A stretch of DNA of 60,963 bases from Desulfobacca sp. Its GTDB lineage: Bacteria; Desulfobacterota; Desulfobaccia; Desulfobaccales; Desulfobaccaceae. Each line of letters begins with the position of its first letter. The first letter of the stretch is position 1. Positions 16,462 through 25,500 of the stretch are shown in pieces. Under the pieces are notes generated by a model that worked only from the letters and a program-made list of their open reading frames with translations, ran no database searches and was not told where the DNA came from. The stretch spans positions 1 through 60,963 of the forward strand of contig JAQVHY010000003.1 of assembly GCA_028695935.1 (NCBI GenBank), read 5' to 3'. Both the position numbers and the translations under genes were made by a program.

Positions 16462-18437
16462 AAAATCTAAAGTCATTGACCACCTCAGACCAAGCGGTCA
16501 CCCCGCCCTCGGCACCGGCCATCGATTATCGCTGGGAGCTTAATCCGGCCCAACATGAGGCGGTGACCACCCTGGAAGGGCCGGTGCTGGTGATTGCCGG
16601 GGCGGGCAGCGGCAAAACCCGGACTCTGGTGTATCGCCTGGCCTATCTGGTGGAATCGGGAGTGCCGCCCTGGGCCATTCTGTTGCTCACCTTTACTCGC
16701 AAGGCCTCTCAGGAAATGCTGTCCCGAGCCGCGCACCTGATTGATCGGCAGCTCCATGAAGTGGTGGGGGGCACCTTCCATTCCGTCTGCCATCGCTGGC
16801 TGCGGCGCTACGGCAGCCGCTTGGGCTATGAATCCGGCTTTACCATTTTAGACCGTAGTGACCAGGGGGATCTGCTGCAACTGCTGCGCGAACCCTTAAA
16901 AATTAAGGCGGGGCCCGGCCAGTTCCCCCGCAAAGAGACCATTGCCGAGCTGTTCGGGGCCGTAGTCAACAAAAATCTTCCCCTGGAAACCCTGTTGGCC
17001 CAGAACTATCCGCAATTTGAGCCTCAGACCGGGCTGTTGCACCAACTATATCAACTCTATCAGCGTCATAAACGGGAGCATCAATTACTCGATTACGATG
17101 ATCTGTTGGTGGAGGGCAAGCGTCTGCTCGCGGAACATCCCGATCTGCGTCAGACGCTATCGGAACGTTATCGCTACATCATGGTCGATGAATACCAGGA
17201 TACCAACCGGTTGCAGGCGGAACTGGTGCGGCTACTGGCCTTTAGTCATAATAATGTCATGGCGGTGGGAGACGATTCGCAGTCGATCTATTCCTTCCGA
17301 GGCGCCAACTTTAGGAATATCATGGATTTCCCGCGCCTGTTTCCCGGCACCCAGATCATCAAATTAGAGGAGAATTACCGCAGCACCCAGCCGATTCTGG
17401 ATCTGACCAATACCATCATCGCCCAGGCGCGCGAGAAATATACCAAGTGCCTGTTCACCTGGAAGAAAGAAGGCCCTAAGCCGCACCTGTTAAGGGCGGG
17501 CAGCGAAAACGAGCAGTCCCAAGTGGTCTGTAATCTGGTCGCCGAACTTCAGGAGCAAGGGTTGGCGCTCCACCAGATGGCGGTGTTGTTTCGAGCCGCC
17601 TTTCATTCCTTTGATCTGGAGATTGAACTGCTGCGGCACCAGGTGCCGTTCATGAAGTTCGGCGGCTTTAAGTTCATGGAGAGCGCCCATATCAAGGACC
17701 TGCTGTCTTATCTGCGGGTGGTGGCCAATCCCCGCGATCCCATCAGTTGGAACCGATTATTACAACTGGTTCCGGGAGTAGGCAAGAAGACCAGCCAGAA
17801 ATTGCTGATATTGCTCAAGCAGGAGGACTTTACCCTGCTCTCCGCCCTGGCCTGGTTAAATGCCCAGAAAGGGTCCAAGCAGGGTCTCAAATCATTGGCC
17901 GAACTTTTGGCCCAGTTGAACGAGCCGACGCTCAGTCCGGCTACCCAACTCAACCTGGCCCTGGCGCATTATGAGCCGATTCTCAAGACCCGTTTTGACG
18001 ATTATCCCAAGCGTTTCCGGGATCTGGAACACCTGGTGACCATTACCGCCCGCTACCGCCAACTGGGGAATCTGTTAAACGACCTTACCCTGGAGCCGCC
18101 CACCAGCCTGGCCGATGTCACTCAGGAACGGGGGGATTATCTCAACCTGTCCACCATTCATTCCGCCAAGGGCCTGGAGTGGGAGGCGGTGTTTATCATC
18201 TGGGCCGCAGAAGGGCGCTTTCCATCCAGCTATTCCCAGGATAACGAGGAAGACCTGGAGGAAGAACGGCGGTTGATGTATGTCGCCACCACCCGGGCCC
18301 GGCATTACTTATTTATCCTTTTCCCCGCGGTCAGTTATAATAGATACCTGGGGACCACCTATAACGAGGTCTCCCGTTTTGTCCAGGACTTGCCGGATCG
18401 GATTCTGACCAAGATGAGGATAGAGCCTCGATCATAA
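16458..18437 (+). CDS. UvrD/PcrA/Rep-family ATP-dependent DNA helicase
   Basis: A 659-residue superfamily 1A helicase. The motifs are all present: AGAGSGKTRTLVYRL (Walker A), VDEYQDTNRLQ (motif II), VGDDSQSIYSFRGA (III), EENYRST (IV), STIHSAKGLEWEAVF (V) and RRLMYVATTRARH (VI). Length fits UvrD, PcrA or Rep, and the sequence does not tell which. It lacks a long C-terminal extension. The start overlaps the cobA-hemD stop by 4 bases, so translation is probably coupled even though the functions are unrelated. Confidence 0.93.
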   Translation: MKNLKSLTTSDQAVTPPSAPAIDYRWELNPAQHEAVTTLEGPVLVIAGAGSGKTRTLVYRLAYLVESGVPPWAILLLTFTRKASQEMLSRAAHLIDRQLHEVVGGTFHSVCHRWLRRYGSRLGYESGFTILDRSDQGDLLQLLREPLKIKAGPGQFPRKETIAELFGAVVNKNLPLETLLAQNYPQFEPQTGLLHQLYQLYQRHKREHQLLDYDDLLVEGKRLLAEHPDLRQTLSERYRYIMVDEYQDTNRLQAELVRLLAFSHNNVMAVGDDSQSIYSFRGANFRNIMDFPRLFPGTQIIKLEENYRSTQPILDLTNTIIAQAREKYTKCLFTWKKEGPKPHLLRAGSENEQSQVVCNLVAELQEQGLALHQMAVLFRAAFHSFDLEIELLRHQVPFMKFGGFKFMESAHIKDLLSYLRVVANPRDPISWNRLLQLVPGVGKKTSQKLLILLKQEDFTLLSALAWLNAQKGSKQGLKSLAELLAQLNEPTLSPATQLNLALAHYEPILKTRFDDYPKRFRDLEHLVTITARYRQLGNLLNDLTLEPPTSLADVTQERGDYLNLSTIHSAKGLEWEAVFIIWAAEGRFPSSYSQDNEEDLEEERRLMYVATTRARHYLFILFPAVSYNRYLGTTYNEVSRFVQDLPDRILTKMRIEPRS

Positions 18438-18480
18438 ACTCAAAAATGAGCTCAAACCCTTAATTAACTTCAGGGCATAA

Positions 18481-18837
18481 ATGACAAACCAGCTAACAAT
18501 ACCAAAAAGCTTAAATCTTACCAAGGCCGAAACCGCGGCTTTGAACGCCCTGTTGTCCGATCTAAAGCAGCTCTGTCCTTTGGCCAAATTTAGGTTGTTC
18601 GGCTCTAAGGTCAAGGGAGTTGCAGATGCGGAGTCAGACCTGGATCTGTTTATCGAACTCCCCACTCCGGTTCCAGAAAATCTAAGGCGTCGGATCATTC
18701 ATAAGGTCTTTGAAATAAACCTCGCTTACGAAAGCAATATAAGTGTATTAATAGTCTCAACCGAAGAATGGGAAACCGGTCCCCTGACTTTATTGCCTAT
18801 TCATGCCGCCGTGGTGCAGGATGGAGTCAGCATTTGA
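18481..18837 (+). CDS. MNT-type nucleotidyltransferase (putative antitoxin of an MNT/HEPN pair)
   Basis: A 118-residue minimal nucleotidyltransferase. The diagnostic GSxxxG...D.DLF signature is visible as LFGSKVKGVADAESDLDLFIEL. Such proteins neutralise a partner HEPN ribonuclease, in characterised cases by adding nucleotides to it. The HEPN gene follows with a 4-base TTGA overlap. Both genes look more AT-rich than the helicase and radical SAM genes around them, which suggests acquisition. Antitoxin function is inferred from family and arrangement. Confidence 0.85.
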   Translation: MTNQLTIPKSLNLTKAETAALNALLSDLKQLCPLAKFRLFGSKVKGVADAESDLDLFIELPTPVPENLRRRIIHKVFEINLAYESNISVLIVSTEEWETGPLTLLPIHAAVVQDGVSI

Positions 18838-19253
18838 ATCAAGTCGCCCATAAGGAAGAGATTATCAACTACTGGCTTGTCAAGGCAGAGGAATCTTTGG
18901 CTGCAGCCCAAGATGATCTAAAGGCCAATCGTCTCTCACTTTCAGTCAACCGGATTTACTATGCCTGTTTTTATGTGGTCAACACATTTTTACTTAAGCA
19001 AAACTTCCAGTTTAGAAAACATTCAGGGGTTAGAGCAGCCTTCCATAAACATCTGGTGAAACCGGGTATCGTCAGCCATGAATACGGCAAGTTGTATGAT
19101 GAACTTTTCGAAGCTCGTCAGCGTGCTGATTATATTGAGTTTGTTTCCTTTGAGCGGGATCAGGTTACAGATTGGCTAACTCGATCTCAAAACTTTGTAG
19201 AAATAATCAAATCATTAGTGAAATCTCCTAACTGGTCCGTTAATCCTGGCTGA
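18834..19253 (+). CDS. HEPN-domain protein (putative RNase toxin)
   Basis: A 139-residue HEPN protein (PF05168 type). Family segments are the N-terminal helix INYWLVKAEESLAAAQDDL, then VNRIYYACFYVVNTFLL, and FRKHSGVRAAFHKHLV with the basic and histidine positions expected near the active site, followed by DELFEARQRADYIEF. The ORF track begins at 18768 inside the partner gene. A TTG at 18834 with GGAG 8 bases upstream, overlapping the partner stop as TTGA, is a better start. It is likely toxic alone and held by the nucleotidyltransferase, but activity cannot be judged from sequence. Confidence 0.82.
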   Translation: MNQVAHKEEIINYWLVKAEESLAAAQDDLKANRLSLSVNRIYYACFYVVNTFLLKQNFQFRKHSGVRAAFHKHLVKPGIVSHEYGKLYDELFEARQRADYIEFVSFERDQVTDWLTRSQNFVEIIKSLVKSPNWSVNPG

Positions 19254-19305
19254 GTTAATTATAATTAGGCAAGGACGTTTGATTACTAGAAAGATTTGAA
19301 CAATA

Positions 19306-20241
19306 ATGAACAACTGGGAACCTGCCTACCTAGAGACCTATCGCCGCGGCATCCTGGAGCAGCGCATCAGTACCGCGTATGAGATCATGTCCCAGTGCGA
19401 AATTTGTCCGCACCATTGTCACGTCGATCGCTTGCACGGCGAACTGGGTATCTGCCGGACTGGCGATAAACCCATAATTTCCAGCTATAGCCCGCACTTC
19501 GGTGAGGAAGACCCATTGGTCGGAAAGCATGGCTCCGGGACGATCTTCTTCACCAACTGTAATCTCTATTGCATCTTCTGTCAGAATTGGGAAATCAGTC
19601 ATGAAGGTGAAGGTACTGAAATCTCGGTGGAAAATCTGGCGGCGATTATGCTTGCTCTGCAACGCCGGGGCTGCCATAATATAAATTTTGTGACGCCCAC
19701 CCACCAGGTGCCGATGATTCTGGCCGCGCTGCCGCCAGCCATCCGGGGCGGTCTGCACCTCCCTCTGGTCTATAACTCGGGCGGCTATGACGCGGTGCCG
19801 ACCCTAAAGCTTCTGGACGGGGTGATTGACATTTATATGCCTGACTTCAAGTTCTGGGATGCCCAAGTCGCGGCGCAACTGACCGTTGCGCCGGATTATC
19901 CGGAAGTGGCGCGGGCCGCCATAAAAGAGATGCACCGCCAGGTCGGGGATCTGGTGATGGATGAGGAGGGTATCGCCTACCGCGGCCTTTTGGTCCGGCA
20001 TCTGGTCTTACCGGACGGTCTGGCCGGAACGCCAGAGATTATGAAGTTTTTGGCTGAAGAGATTTCACCTAATACCTATGTCAATGTCATGGGGCAATAT
20101 CGGCCGTGCGGGCGGGCCAGTGAACATCCGTCATTAAACCGCTTCCTTACCGGGCTAGAACATCTTGAGGCCCAAAGACAAGCGCGGGAAGCGGGGCTGA
20201 CCCGCTTGGATCAGCGTGAAAAACTATTCCGCTGGCTATAG
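19306..20241 (+). CDS. Radical SAM protein, PflX/PflA-like
   Basis: A 311-residue radical SAM protein of the PflX group (COG1313), related to pyruvate formate-lyase activating enzymes but with unknown target. The radical SAM cluster motif is CNLYCIFCQNW. An additional N-terminal cysteine set (CEICPHHCHVDR..GELGICRTG) probably binds another cluster or zinc, as in this family. Further family segments are NINFVTPTHQV, YMPDFKFW and NVMGQYRPCGRA. Length is normal. No glycyl-radical enzyme gene is nearby, so no substrate can be named. Confidence 0.85.
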   Translation: MNNWEPAYLETYRRGILEQRISTAYEIMSQCEICPHHCHVDRLHGELGICRTGDKPIISSYSPHFGEEDPLVGKHGSGTIFFTNCNLYCIFCQNWEISHEGEGTEISVENLAAIMLALQRRGCHNINFVTPTHQVPMILAALPPAIRGGLHLPLVYNSGGYDAVPTLKLLDGVIDIYMPDFKFWDAQVAAQLTVAPDYPEVARAAIKEMHRQVGDLVMDEEGIAYRGLLVRHLVLPDGLAGTPEIMKFLAEEISPNTYVNVMGQYRPCGRASEHPSLNRFLTGLEHLEAQRQAREAGLTRLDQREKLFRWL

Positions 20242-20250
20242 GAGCCTGAG

Positions 20251-20895
20251 TTGTCGCAAATCTATGCCATCGGCGATATCCATGGGTGTTTAGGGCATCT
20301 GAAACGGTTGATGGCCAAAGTTAAACCTGACCTCGATCATCATAAGCTAATCTTTATCGGCGATTATATTGACCGCGGTCCGAACTCGCGGGGCGTGGTA
20401 GATTACCTCATCAATCTTAAAAACCATTACCCGCCGGAGCATGTCATCTTTCTGATGGGTAACCACGAGCGCATGTTCCTGGACTTTTTACATGGCGAAA
20501 ACCAACTGCTATTTCTGATTAATGGGGGAAGATCAACCCTGGAGAGCTACTGGGGCCAGGATTGGGAAAACCACCCCCGGCAATTGCCGCCCGAGCATTG
20601 GGAATTTTACCAGCACTTAGAGATGATCTATGAAACCGAGGATTATATCTTTGTGCACGGCGGCCTCAAGCCCGGGATTCCCTTGGCCGAGCAGCAGGAG
20701 GAAGATGTCCTGTGGATCCGCGAAGAATTTCTCTGTTGTTTAGATGACTTTGGTAAACGGGTGATCTTTGGCCATACCCCCTTTCCCAAGCCCTTTATCT
20801 GGCCCAATAAGATCGGCATTGATACCGGGGCCGTCTATGGCAATTACCTGACCTGTATAAAACTGCCGGAAGAGATCTTTTACTGGTCTCGTTAG
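20251..20895 (+). CDS. PP2A-like serine/threonine or diadenosine-type metallophosphatase
   Basis: A 214-residue metallophosphatase with all signature motifs: GDIHGCLGHL, GDYIDRGPNS, GNHERMFL and the later VHGGLKPG and FGHTPF. These are shared by bacterial PrpA/PrpB phosphatases and ApaH-like enzymes, so the substrate cannot be told. The start is TTG with GGAG upstream, 9 bases after the radical SAM stop, so the two are probably cotranscribed. Confidence 0.88.
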   Translation: MSQIYAIGDIHGCLGHLKRLMAKVKPDLDHHKLIFIGDYIDRGPNSRGVVDYLINLKNHYPPEHVIFLMGNHERMFLDFLHGENQLLFLINGGRSTLESYWGQDWENHPRQLPPEHWEFYQHLEMIYETEDYIFVHGGLKPGIPLAEQQEEDVLWIREEFLCCLDDFGKRVIFGHTPFPKPFIWPNKIGIDTGAVYGNYLTCIKLPEEIFYWSR

Positions 20896-20944
20896 ACCCC
20901 AGAACGACCCAAAGGGGCAGGGGTTCGGCTCAGGAGTTTATAAC

Positions 20945-23614
20945 ATGTTGAGAAAAATCCGTCTGAAATTCTTATTCTTACTAATTCTGACTGCGGCTTC
21001 GATAGCCTTTGTGTTGCCCTCTTTTACCGACCGGTTACCGAACTGGTGGCAAACCTATGTAGGCCGCGGCATTAACCTGGGACTTGATTTAAAAGGCGGC
21101 ATGCACCTTATCCTGCAGGTAGACATCGAGCAGGCGGTGCAAAATTTCCTGTCCATGAGTTCTCAGGACCTCAAAGAACTGGCCGAAAAACGGGGCCTGT
21201 CCCTACAGATCGGGACGGTATCCCAGGAGACCCTGGCGGTGACGCTCTTAAATCAGGATGAACAGGCGGTTTTTAACCGCTTAATCAAAGAAGAGTTCAG
21301 CCAGTTAGAGGTCCAAAGCACCGAGCGGGAAGGGACTAGTGTCAGATATCGGCTGGGCCTGCGGGAAAGCGAGCGGGAAGAATTAGAAAAGCGCACCCAG
21401 GCCCAAAGTCTGGAAGTGCTGCGCAACCGCATTGATCAGTTCGGGGTCCGGGAGCCGGTAATTGCCCCGCAGACCATTTTAGGGGCCTATCAGATCGTCG
21501 TCCAACTGCCGGGCATTCAGGATCCCCAACGGGCCATGGATCTGATCGGCAAGACCGCCCAACTAGAATTTAAATTAGTAGATGACCAGACCCAGATTAA
21601 TTCAGACGAACTGATCGAACAAGCGCTGGCCGACGGCCGCGTGAAGCCGGGTTACAGCAGTGAGGAACTTAATCGCGTTCTGGCCGACAAAATCCCCTCG
21701 GGCACGGAAATTTATAAATATAAGAGCGTCGATCGCCAGACCGGCAGCATCAAGTGGAGCTGGCTGTTGCTGGAGAAAAAAGTACTGCTCACCGGTGCCG
21801 CCATCAAAGGAGCCCGGGTGCGCTACGGCGATTACAACGAGCCCGAGGTCTTAGTCGATTTTAACAGTTCGGGGGCCAAACGCTTTGACCAAATTACCGC
21901 GGCCAATGTCAAGCGCCGCTTGGCCATCGTTTTGGACAACGTGGTGCAATCCGCGCCGGTGATCCAGGAACGCATCTCCGGTGGCACCTGCCAGATCACC
22001 GGCTCCTTCACTCCGGAAGAGGCATCTGACCTGGCCATTGTCCTGCGGGCCGGAGCCTTGCCGGCCAGCGTCAAGATCGTCCAAAATATCACCGTCGGCC
22101 CCACCCTGGGGCTAGACTCCATCCACAAAGGGGTTTTCTCCGGCCTGTTGGGAACCCTCCTGGTAGTGGCGTTCATGTTCATTTATTACCGGTTGAGCGG
22201 CGTGGTGGCCAATTATGCCCTGATTATGAACCTGATTATGGTCTTAGGAGCCCTATCCCTGTTCAATGCCACCCTCACCCTGCCCGGTATTGCCGGACTG
22301 ATCCTCTCGGTGGGGATGGCAGTGGACTCCAACGTGCTCATTTATGAACGCATGCGTGAGGAATTTCATGCTGGCAAGCCCCTCAAGTCCGGGATTGATG
22401 GGGGCTATGATAAGGCCTTCTGGACCATCATCGACTCCCACGTGACCACCCTGATCACCGCCCTGGCGTTATTTCTGTTCGGCACCGGGCCGATTAAAGG
22501 CTTTGCAGTGACTCTCAGTCTGGGCGTCGCCCTCAATCTGTTTACCGCCCTGTTCGGCACCCGGGTGGTCTATGATTACCTGCTGGTCAAGCGCTGGCTC
22601 CAAAAGCTGTCATTTATGGAATTTTTCAAACAGCCCCATATCGACTTCATGGGCTACCGGAAGATTGCCTTCGGGGTATCGGCAGTGCTCTGTCTGCTAG
22701 GGCTGTTTGGCTTTGTGCAGCTAGGCCGCGGCCATGGTAACCTGGGAGTAGACTTTGCTGGCGGGGCCATGGTGCAATTCACAGCTCAGAAACCCTTTAC
22801 GGTAAACGAAGTCCGCCAGGCGCTAACCGAAAAAGGCTGGGAACAAGCGGAAATTCAGTCCATTGAGGGCGGCCGCGGCCTGATGGTCAAGCTGAAGAAA
22901 TCCGACGAATCGGTGGGCCAGATGGCCGAGGACATGGGCGCGGTGCTCAACCAGAGTCTCTCTGGCAATGACTTTAAAATCGAGGGCACTTCCGAGATCG
23001 GGGCTTCGGTGAGCAAATATTTACGCAATCGCGCCTTGCTGGCCATCGGCATCTCCTTAATCGGCATCATCCTCTATCTGGCCTGGCGTTTTGAATTGAT
23101 TTTCGGGGTCTCGGCGGCTGTCGCCACTTTTCATGATGTCTTGGCCGTCTTGGGAATCTTTTATTTATTAAATAAAGAGATTTCCCTCCTGGTGGTCACC
23201 GCCCTGCTCACCCTGGCCGGTTACTCCCTCACCGATACCGTGGTGGTCTTTGATCGCATCCGGGAAAACCTGACCCGGCGGCGGGAAACCTTGTACAACA
23301 CCCTTAACAACAGCATCAACGAGGTCTTGAGCCGGACGATTGTTACCTCCCTCACGGTGATGTTGGTACTGCTGGCCCTGCTTATCTTCGGGGGCGTAGT
23401 CATCCACGATTTTGCTTTGGCGCTGTTGCTCGGGGTACTGGTTGGCTCCTACTCCTCGGTCTTTGTGGCCAGCCCGATCATCTATGGCTGGCGTAAAGAA
23501 AGCAAAAAAGTGGTAATCAAAAAGGAGAAGGTCATCGAACTGGCGGCCCAGAAACAGAAAAAGGCCCAAAAGCGGGAAACCGCCAACCGGAAGAAGAAAG
23601 GCTCGCGGCGTTAG
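20945..23614 (+). CDS. secDF: SecD-SecF fusion, protein translocase accessory subunit
   Basis: An 889-residue membrane protein fusing SecD and SecF, the proton-driven subunits that help pull secreted proteins through SecYEG. The SecD half has an N-terminal membrane segment, GLDLKGGMHLILQVD, the large periplasmic domain with RNRIDQFGVREP, then five membrane segments including GMAVDSNVLIYERMREE. SecF begins near residue 550, with LGVDFAGGAMVQF and later YSLTDTVVVFDRIREN. The C-terminus is a Lys-rich cytoplasmic tail. Separate secD and secF genes are more usual in proteobacteria. GGAG lies 8 bases before the ATG. No yajC is seen next to it. Confidence 0.96.
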   Translation: MLRKIRLKFLFLLILTAASIAFVLPSFTDRLPNWWQTYVGRGINLGLDLKGGMHLILQVDIEQAVQNFLSMSSQDLKELAEKRGLSLQIGTVSQETLAVTLLNQDEQAVFNRLIKEEFSQLEVQSTEREGTSVRYRLGLRESEREELEKRTQAQSLEVLRNRIDQFGVREPVIAPQTILGAYQIVVQLPGIQDPQRAMDLIGKTAQLEFKLVDDQTQINSDELIEQALADGRVKPGYSSEELNRVLADKIPSGTEIYKYKSVDRQTGSIKWSWLLLEKKVLLTGAAIKGARVRYGDYNEPEVLVDFNSSGAKRFDQITAANVKRRLAIVLDNVVQSAPVIQERISGGTCQITGSFTPEEASDLAIVLRAGALPASVKIVQNITVGPTLGLDSIHKGVFSGLLGTLLVVAFMFIYYRLSGVVANYALIMNLIMVLGALSLFNATLTLPGIAGLILSVGMAVDSNVLIYERMREEFHAGKPLKSGIDGGYDKAFWTIIDSHVTTLITALALFLFGTGPIKGFAVTLSLGVALNLFTALFGTRVVYDYLLVKRWLQKLSFMEFFKQPHIDFMGYRKIAFGVSAVLCLLGLFGFVQLGRGHGNLGVDFAGGAMVQFTAQKPFTVNEVRQALTEKGWEQAEIQSIEGGRGLMVKLKKSDESVGQMAEDMGAVLNQSLSGNDFKIEGTSEIGASVSKYLRNRALLAIGISLIGIILYLAWRFELIFGVSAAVATFHDVLAVLGIFYLLNKEISLLVVTALLTLAGYSLTDTVVVFDRIRENLTRRRETLYNTLNNSINEVLSRTIVTSLTVMLVLLALLIFGGVVIHDFALALLLGVLVGSYSSVFVASPIIYGWRKESKKVVIKKEKVIELAAQKQKKAQKRETANRKKKGSRR

Positions 23615-23619
23615 GACTG

Positions 23620-24447
23620 ATGCCCCCCATTAAAGCACTGGTTCTCTATGGCTATGGCTTAAATTGCGACTATGAGACCCAGTTTGCCCTGGCTCAGGCC
23701 GGGGCCGAGGCCGTACGGGTGCATATTAATGAACTGATCTCCGGTGAGACGCGGCTTACTGATTTTCATCTCCTGGCCCTGGTCGGCGGCTTTAGCTGGG
23801 GCGATGACCATGGGGCCGGGGTGATTCTGGGGTTGCGCCTGAAACTCGCCCTCCAGTCCCAACTGATTGATTTCATTCAGGACGGGAAGCTGATTCTGGG
23901 AATCTGCAACGGTTTTCAGGTGCTGGTCAATATGGGGCTGCTGCCCGGCTTGAACGGAGATTATGACCGACGTCAGGTAGCCATGATCCCCAACGATTGC
24001 GGTAAGTTCCGGGATGCCTGGGTGCACCTCAAAGTTAGCTCAGAGCGCTCGGTATTTACCCGCCACCTGGACCATCTGGAACTGCCGGTGCGCCACGGCG
24101 AAGGCAAGTTTTTTGCTCCCCCCGAGATTCGGGATGAGTTATTTGCCGGGCAACAGGTGGTCTTCCAATACGCCACCCCGAAGGGCAACCTGGCCCAGGG
24201 CCGCTTCCCCGATAATCCTAATGGCTCCCTCGACGATATTGCTGGGATCTGTGATCCCAGCGGCCGGGTGCTGGGACTGATGCCCCACCCCGAGGCCTAT
24301 ATCCATTTTACCCAACATCCCACCTGGACCCGCCAGAAAGAAGCCTGGCGGCGGCAACATCAGCCCCCTGCCATTTTGGAAGGGGCCGGCATGCAACTAT
24401 TCCGCAACGCCGTTACCTATCTCCAAGGAAACTTTGGGGCATCATAG
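23620..24447 (+). CDS. purQ: Phosphoribosylformylglycinamidine synthase glutaminase subunit PurQ
   Basis: A 275-residue class I glutamine amidotransferase supplying ammonia to PurL in purine synthesis. The nucleophile cysteine is in LGICNGFQVLV, and the His/Glu part of the triad is in GLMPHPEAYIHF. GFSWGDDHGAG is the PurQ-type oxyanion segment. The protein is slightly longer than the short PurQ of Bacillus. It starts 5 bases after secDF. No purL or purS is nearby. Confidence 0.92.
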   Translation: MPPIKALVLYGYGLNCDYETQFALAQAGAEAVRVHINELISGETRLTDFHLLALVGGFSWGDDHGAGVILGLRLKLALQSQLIDFIQDGKLILGICNGFQVLVNMGLLPGLNGDYDRRQVAMIPNDCGKFRDAWVHLKVSSERSVFTRHLDHLELPVRHGEGKFFAPPEIRDELFAGQQVVFQYATPKGNLAQGRFPDNPNGSLDDIAGICDPSGRVLGLMPHPEAYIHFTQHPTWTRQKEAWRRQHQPPAILEGAGMQLFRNAVTYLQGNFGAS

Positions 24448-24453
24448 GAGAAT

Positions 24454-24530
24454 GGTGCGTAGGACTATAATACCCAGAATGGTGCGTAGGACGCACCCTA
24501 TAATACCCAGAATGGTGGGTAGGACATACC
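24454..24530 (+). repeat. Left REP array (three palindromic copies)
   Basis: Three copies of a REP-like unit, GGTGCGT-AGG-ACGCACC, start at 24454 (right arm lost), 24481 (perfect) and 24514 (degenerate). The copies share the flank ATACCCAGAATGGTG. They point toward the RAYT gene, opposite in orientation to the array on its other side. Confidence 0.9.
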
Positions 24531-25425
24531 CTATATCAAACTTCCCTTCAAAACCAACCCAATCATCATTTACCGCACTGATTAGATTATTAATTTCAAC
24601 AGAAAGCCCAAAACCGAAAACGGTATGATGTCCTAGATAGGGTGCGTCCTACGCACCATTCATTCACCAAAAATTGTATCATCCTTACTGTCCGTCACCA
24701 CTCCACCCCAATCTGGGGGATAAACGCCTCGGGCCAGATACCGATGGAAAGTCGAGTATGGCCAATCCACTACCTCATGAACCAGACCATGTTTCACCGG
24801 ATTCCAATGAATATAATCCACGTGTCGTTGAAAATCGACCTCATCCCGAATCTGATGTTCCCAAAATCGCCTTTGCCAAATACCATATTCTTGACGGCGC
24901 TGCCGTGAAGCACTTACCTCCTCTGGCAGGTTAATCAGGTGAATACATCGCTTACTGACTTCCCGCTTGATGATCGCCCAACGGGCTGGACAATTGGCAT
25001 CATCCTCAGGCAAGGTCCAAATGGTATGGAGATGATCCGGGAGTAACACAAAAGCCTCAATGTCAAAAGGAAGCGTTTGCCTGGCTCTTTGGATGCCCAG
25101 CCGCAAAGCCTGCCGCGCAATGGGAAGCGTCAGGATTGGTCGGCGGCGATGGGTGTTTACGGTGAAGAAGTAGATTCCGCCTGGGGTTTTGGTTCGACGA
25201 TATTGCGGCATGGGCAAAAATCATAGGGTGCGCCCTGCGCACCTTTCATTCGCGAAAGAAGGAAAATTGGTGCGTAGGACGCACCCTATAGCAAACGTCT
25301 CTTCCAAGCCAACCCAATTATAATTTAAGATTTTGATCAGACTTACTATTTTAATCTAATACCCAGACCGCGGACCCTATGATGGTTTATAGGGTGCGTC
25401 CTACGCACCATTCTGGGTATTATAG
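24465..25425 (-). mobile_element. RAYT/REP module bounded by 39-bp perfect inverted repeats
   Basis: The sequence at 24465-24503 is the exact reverse complement of 25387-25425, and both contain a REP palindrome plus the ATACCCAGAAT flank. Between them lie the RAYT transposase gene and further REPs at 24641-24657 (touching the gene's stop), 25227-25243 and 25269-25285. Such modules (REPtrons) spread REP sequences. Perfect 39-bp ends suggest recent activity or recombination between the two arrays. No target-site duplication was identified. Confidence 0.75.
24660..25217 (-). CDS. REP-associated tyrosine transposase (RAYT)
   Basis: A 185-residue single-strand transposase of the Y1/HUH type, related to IS200/IS605 enzymes and dedicated to REP palindromes. 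The family layout is seen in order: YFFTVNTHRRRPIL, then FVLLPDHLHTIWTLP with the metal-binding HLH, then IWQRRFWEHQIRDE, then YIHWNPVKHGLV and WPYSTFHRYL. Nine REP-like palindromes surround it, which fits its expected substrate. It stops 3 bases from one REP and starts 9 bases from another. It appears intact. Confidence 0.92.
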   Translation of the reverse strand: MPMPQYRRTKTPGGIYFFTVNTHRRRPILTLPIARQALRLGIQRARQTLPFDIEAFVLLPDHLHTIWTLPEDDANCPARWAIIKREVSKRCIHLINLPEEVSASRQRRQEYGIWQRRFWEHQIRDEVDFQRHVDYIHWNPVKHGLVHEVVDWPYSTFHRYLARGVYPPDWGGVVTDSKDDTIFGE

Positions 25426-25484
25426 GGTGCGTCCTACGCACCATCTAAACTACTTTAAGTATTATAGGGTGCGTCCTACGCACC
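25227..25484 (-). repeat. Right REP array (five copies)
   Basis: REP palindromes at 25227-25243 (variant GGTGCGCCCTGCGCACC), 25269-25285, 25393-25409, 25426-25442 and 25468-25484. The last three read GGTGCGTCCTACGCACC, the reverse complement of the left array. Spacing of the last two is exactly 42 bases because of a tandem duplication. Confidence 0.9.
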
Positions 25485-25500
25485 ATCTAAACTACTTTAA
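25417..25500. repeat. Exact 42-bp tandem duplication reaching into apgM
   Basis: Positions 25417-25458 are repeated exactly at 25459-25500. Each unit holds one REP palindrome and the ten-base tail CTACTTTAAG-like sequence that is also the 3' end of apgM. The copy nearest the gene contains its real stop codon (25492-25494). Confidence 0.9.

Noticed and set aside
24454-25484. Repeated palindromes that could be taken for a CRISPR array
   Set aside because: Units are 17-base perfect palindromes with irregular spacing in both orientations around a RAYT gene, and there are no cas genes. REP elements explain them fully.
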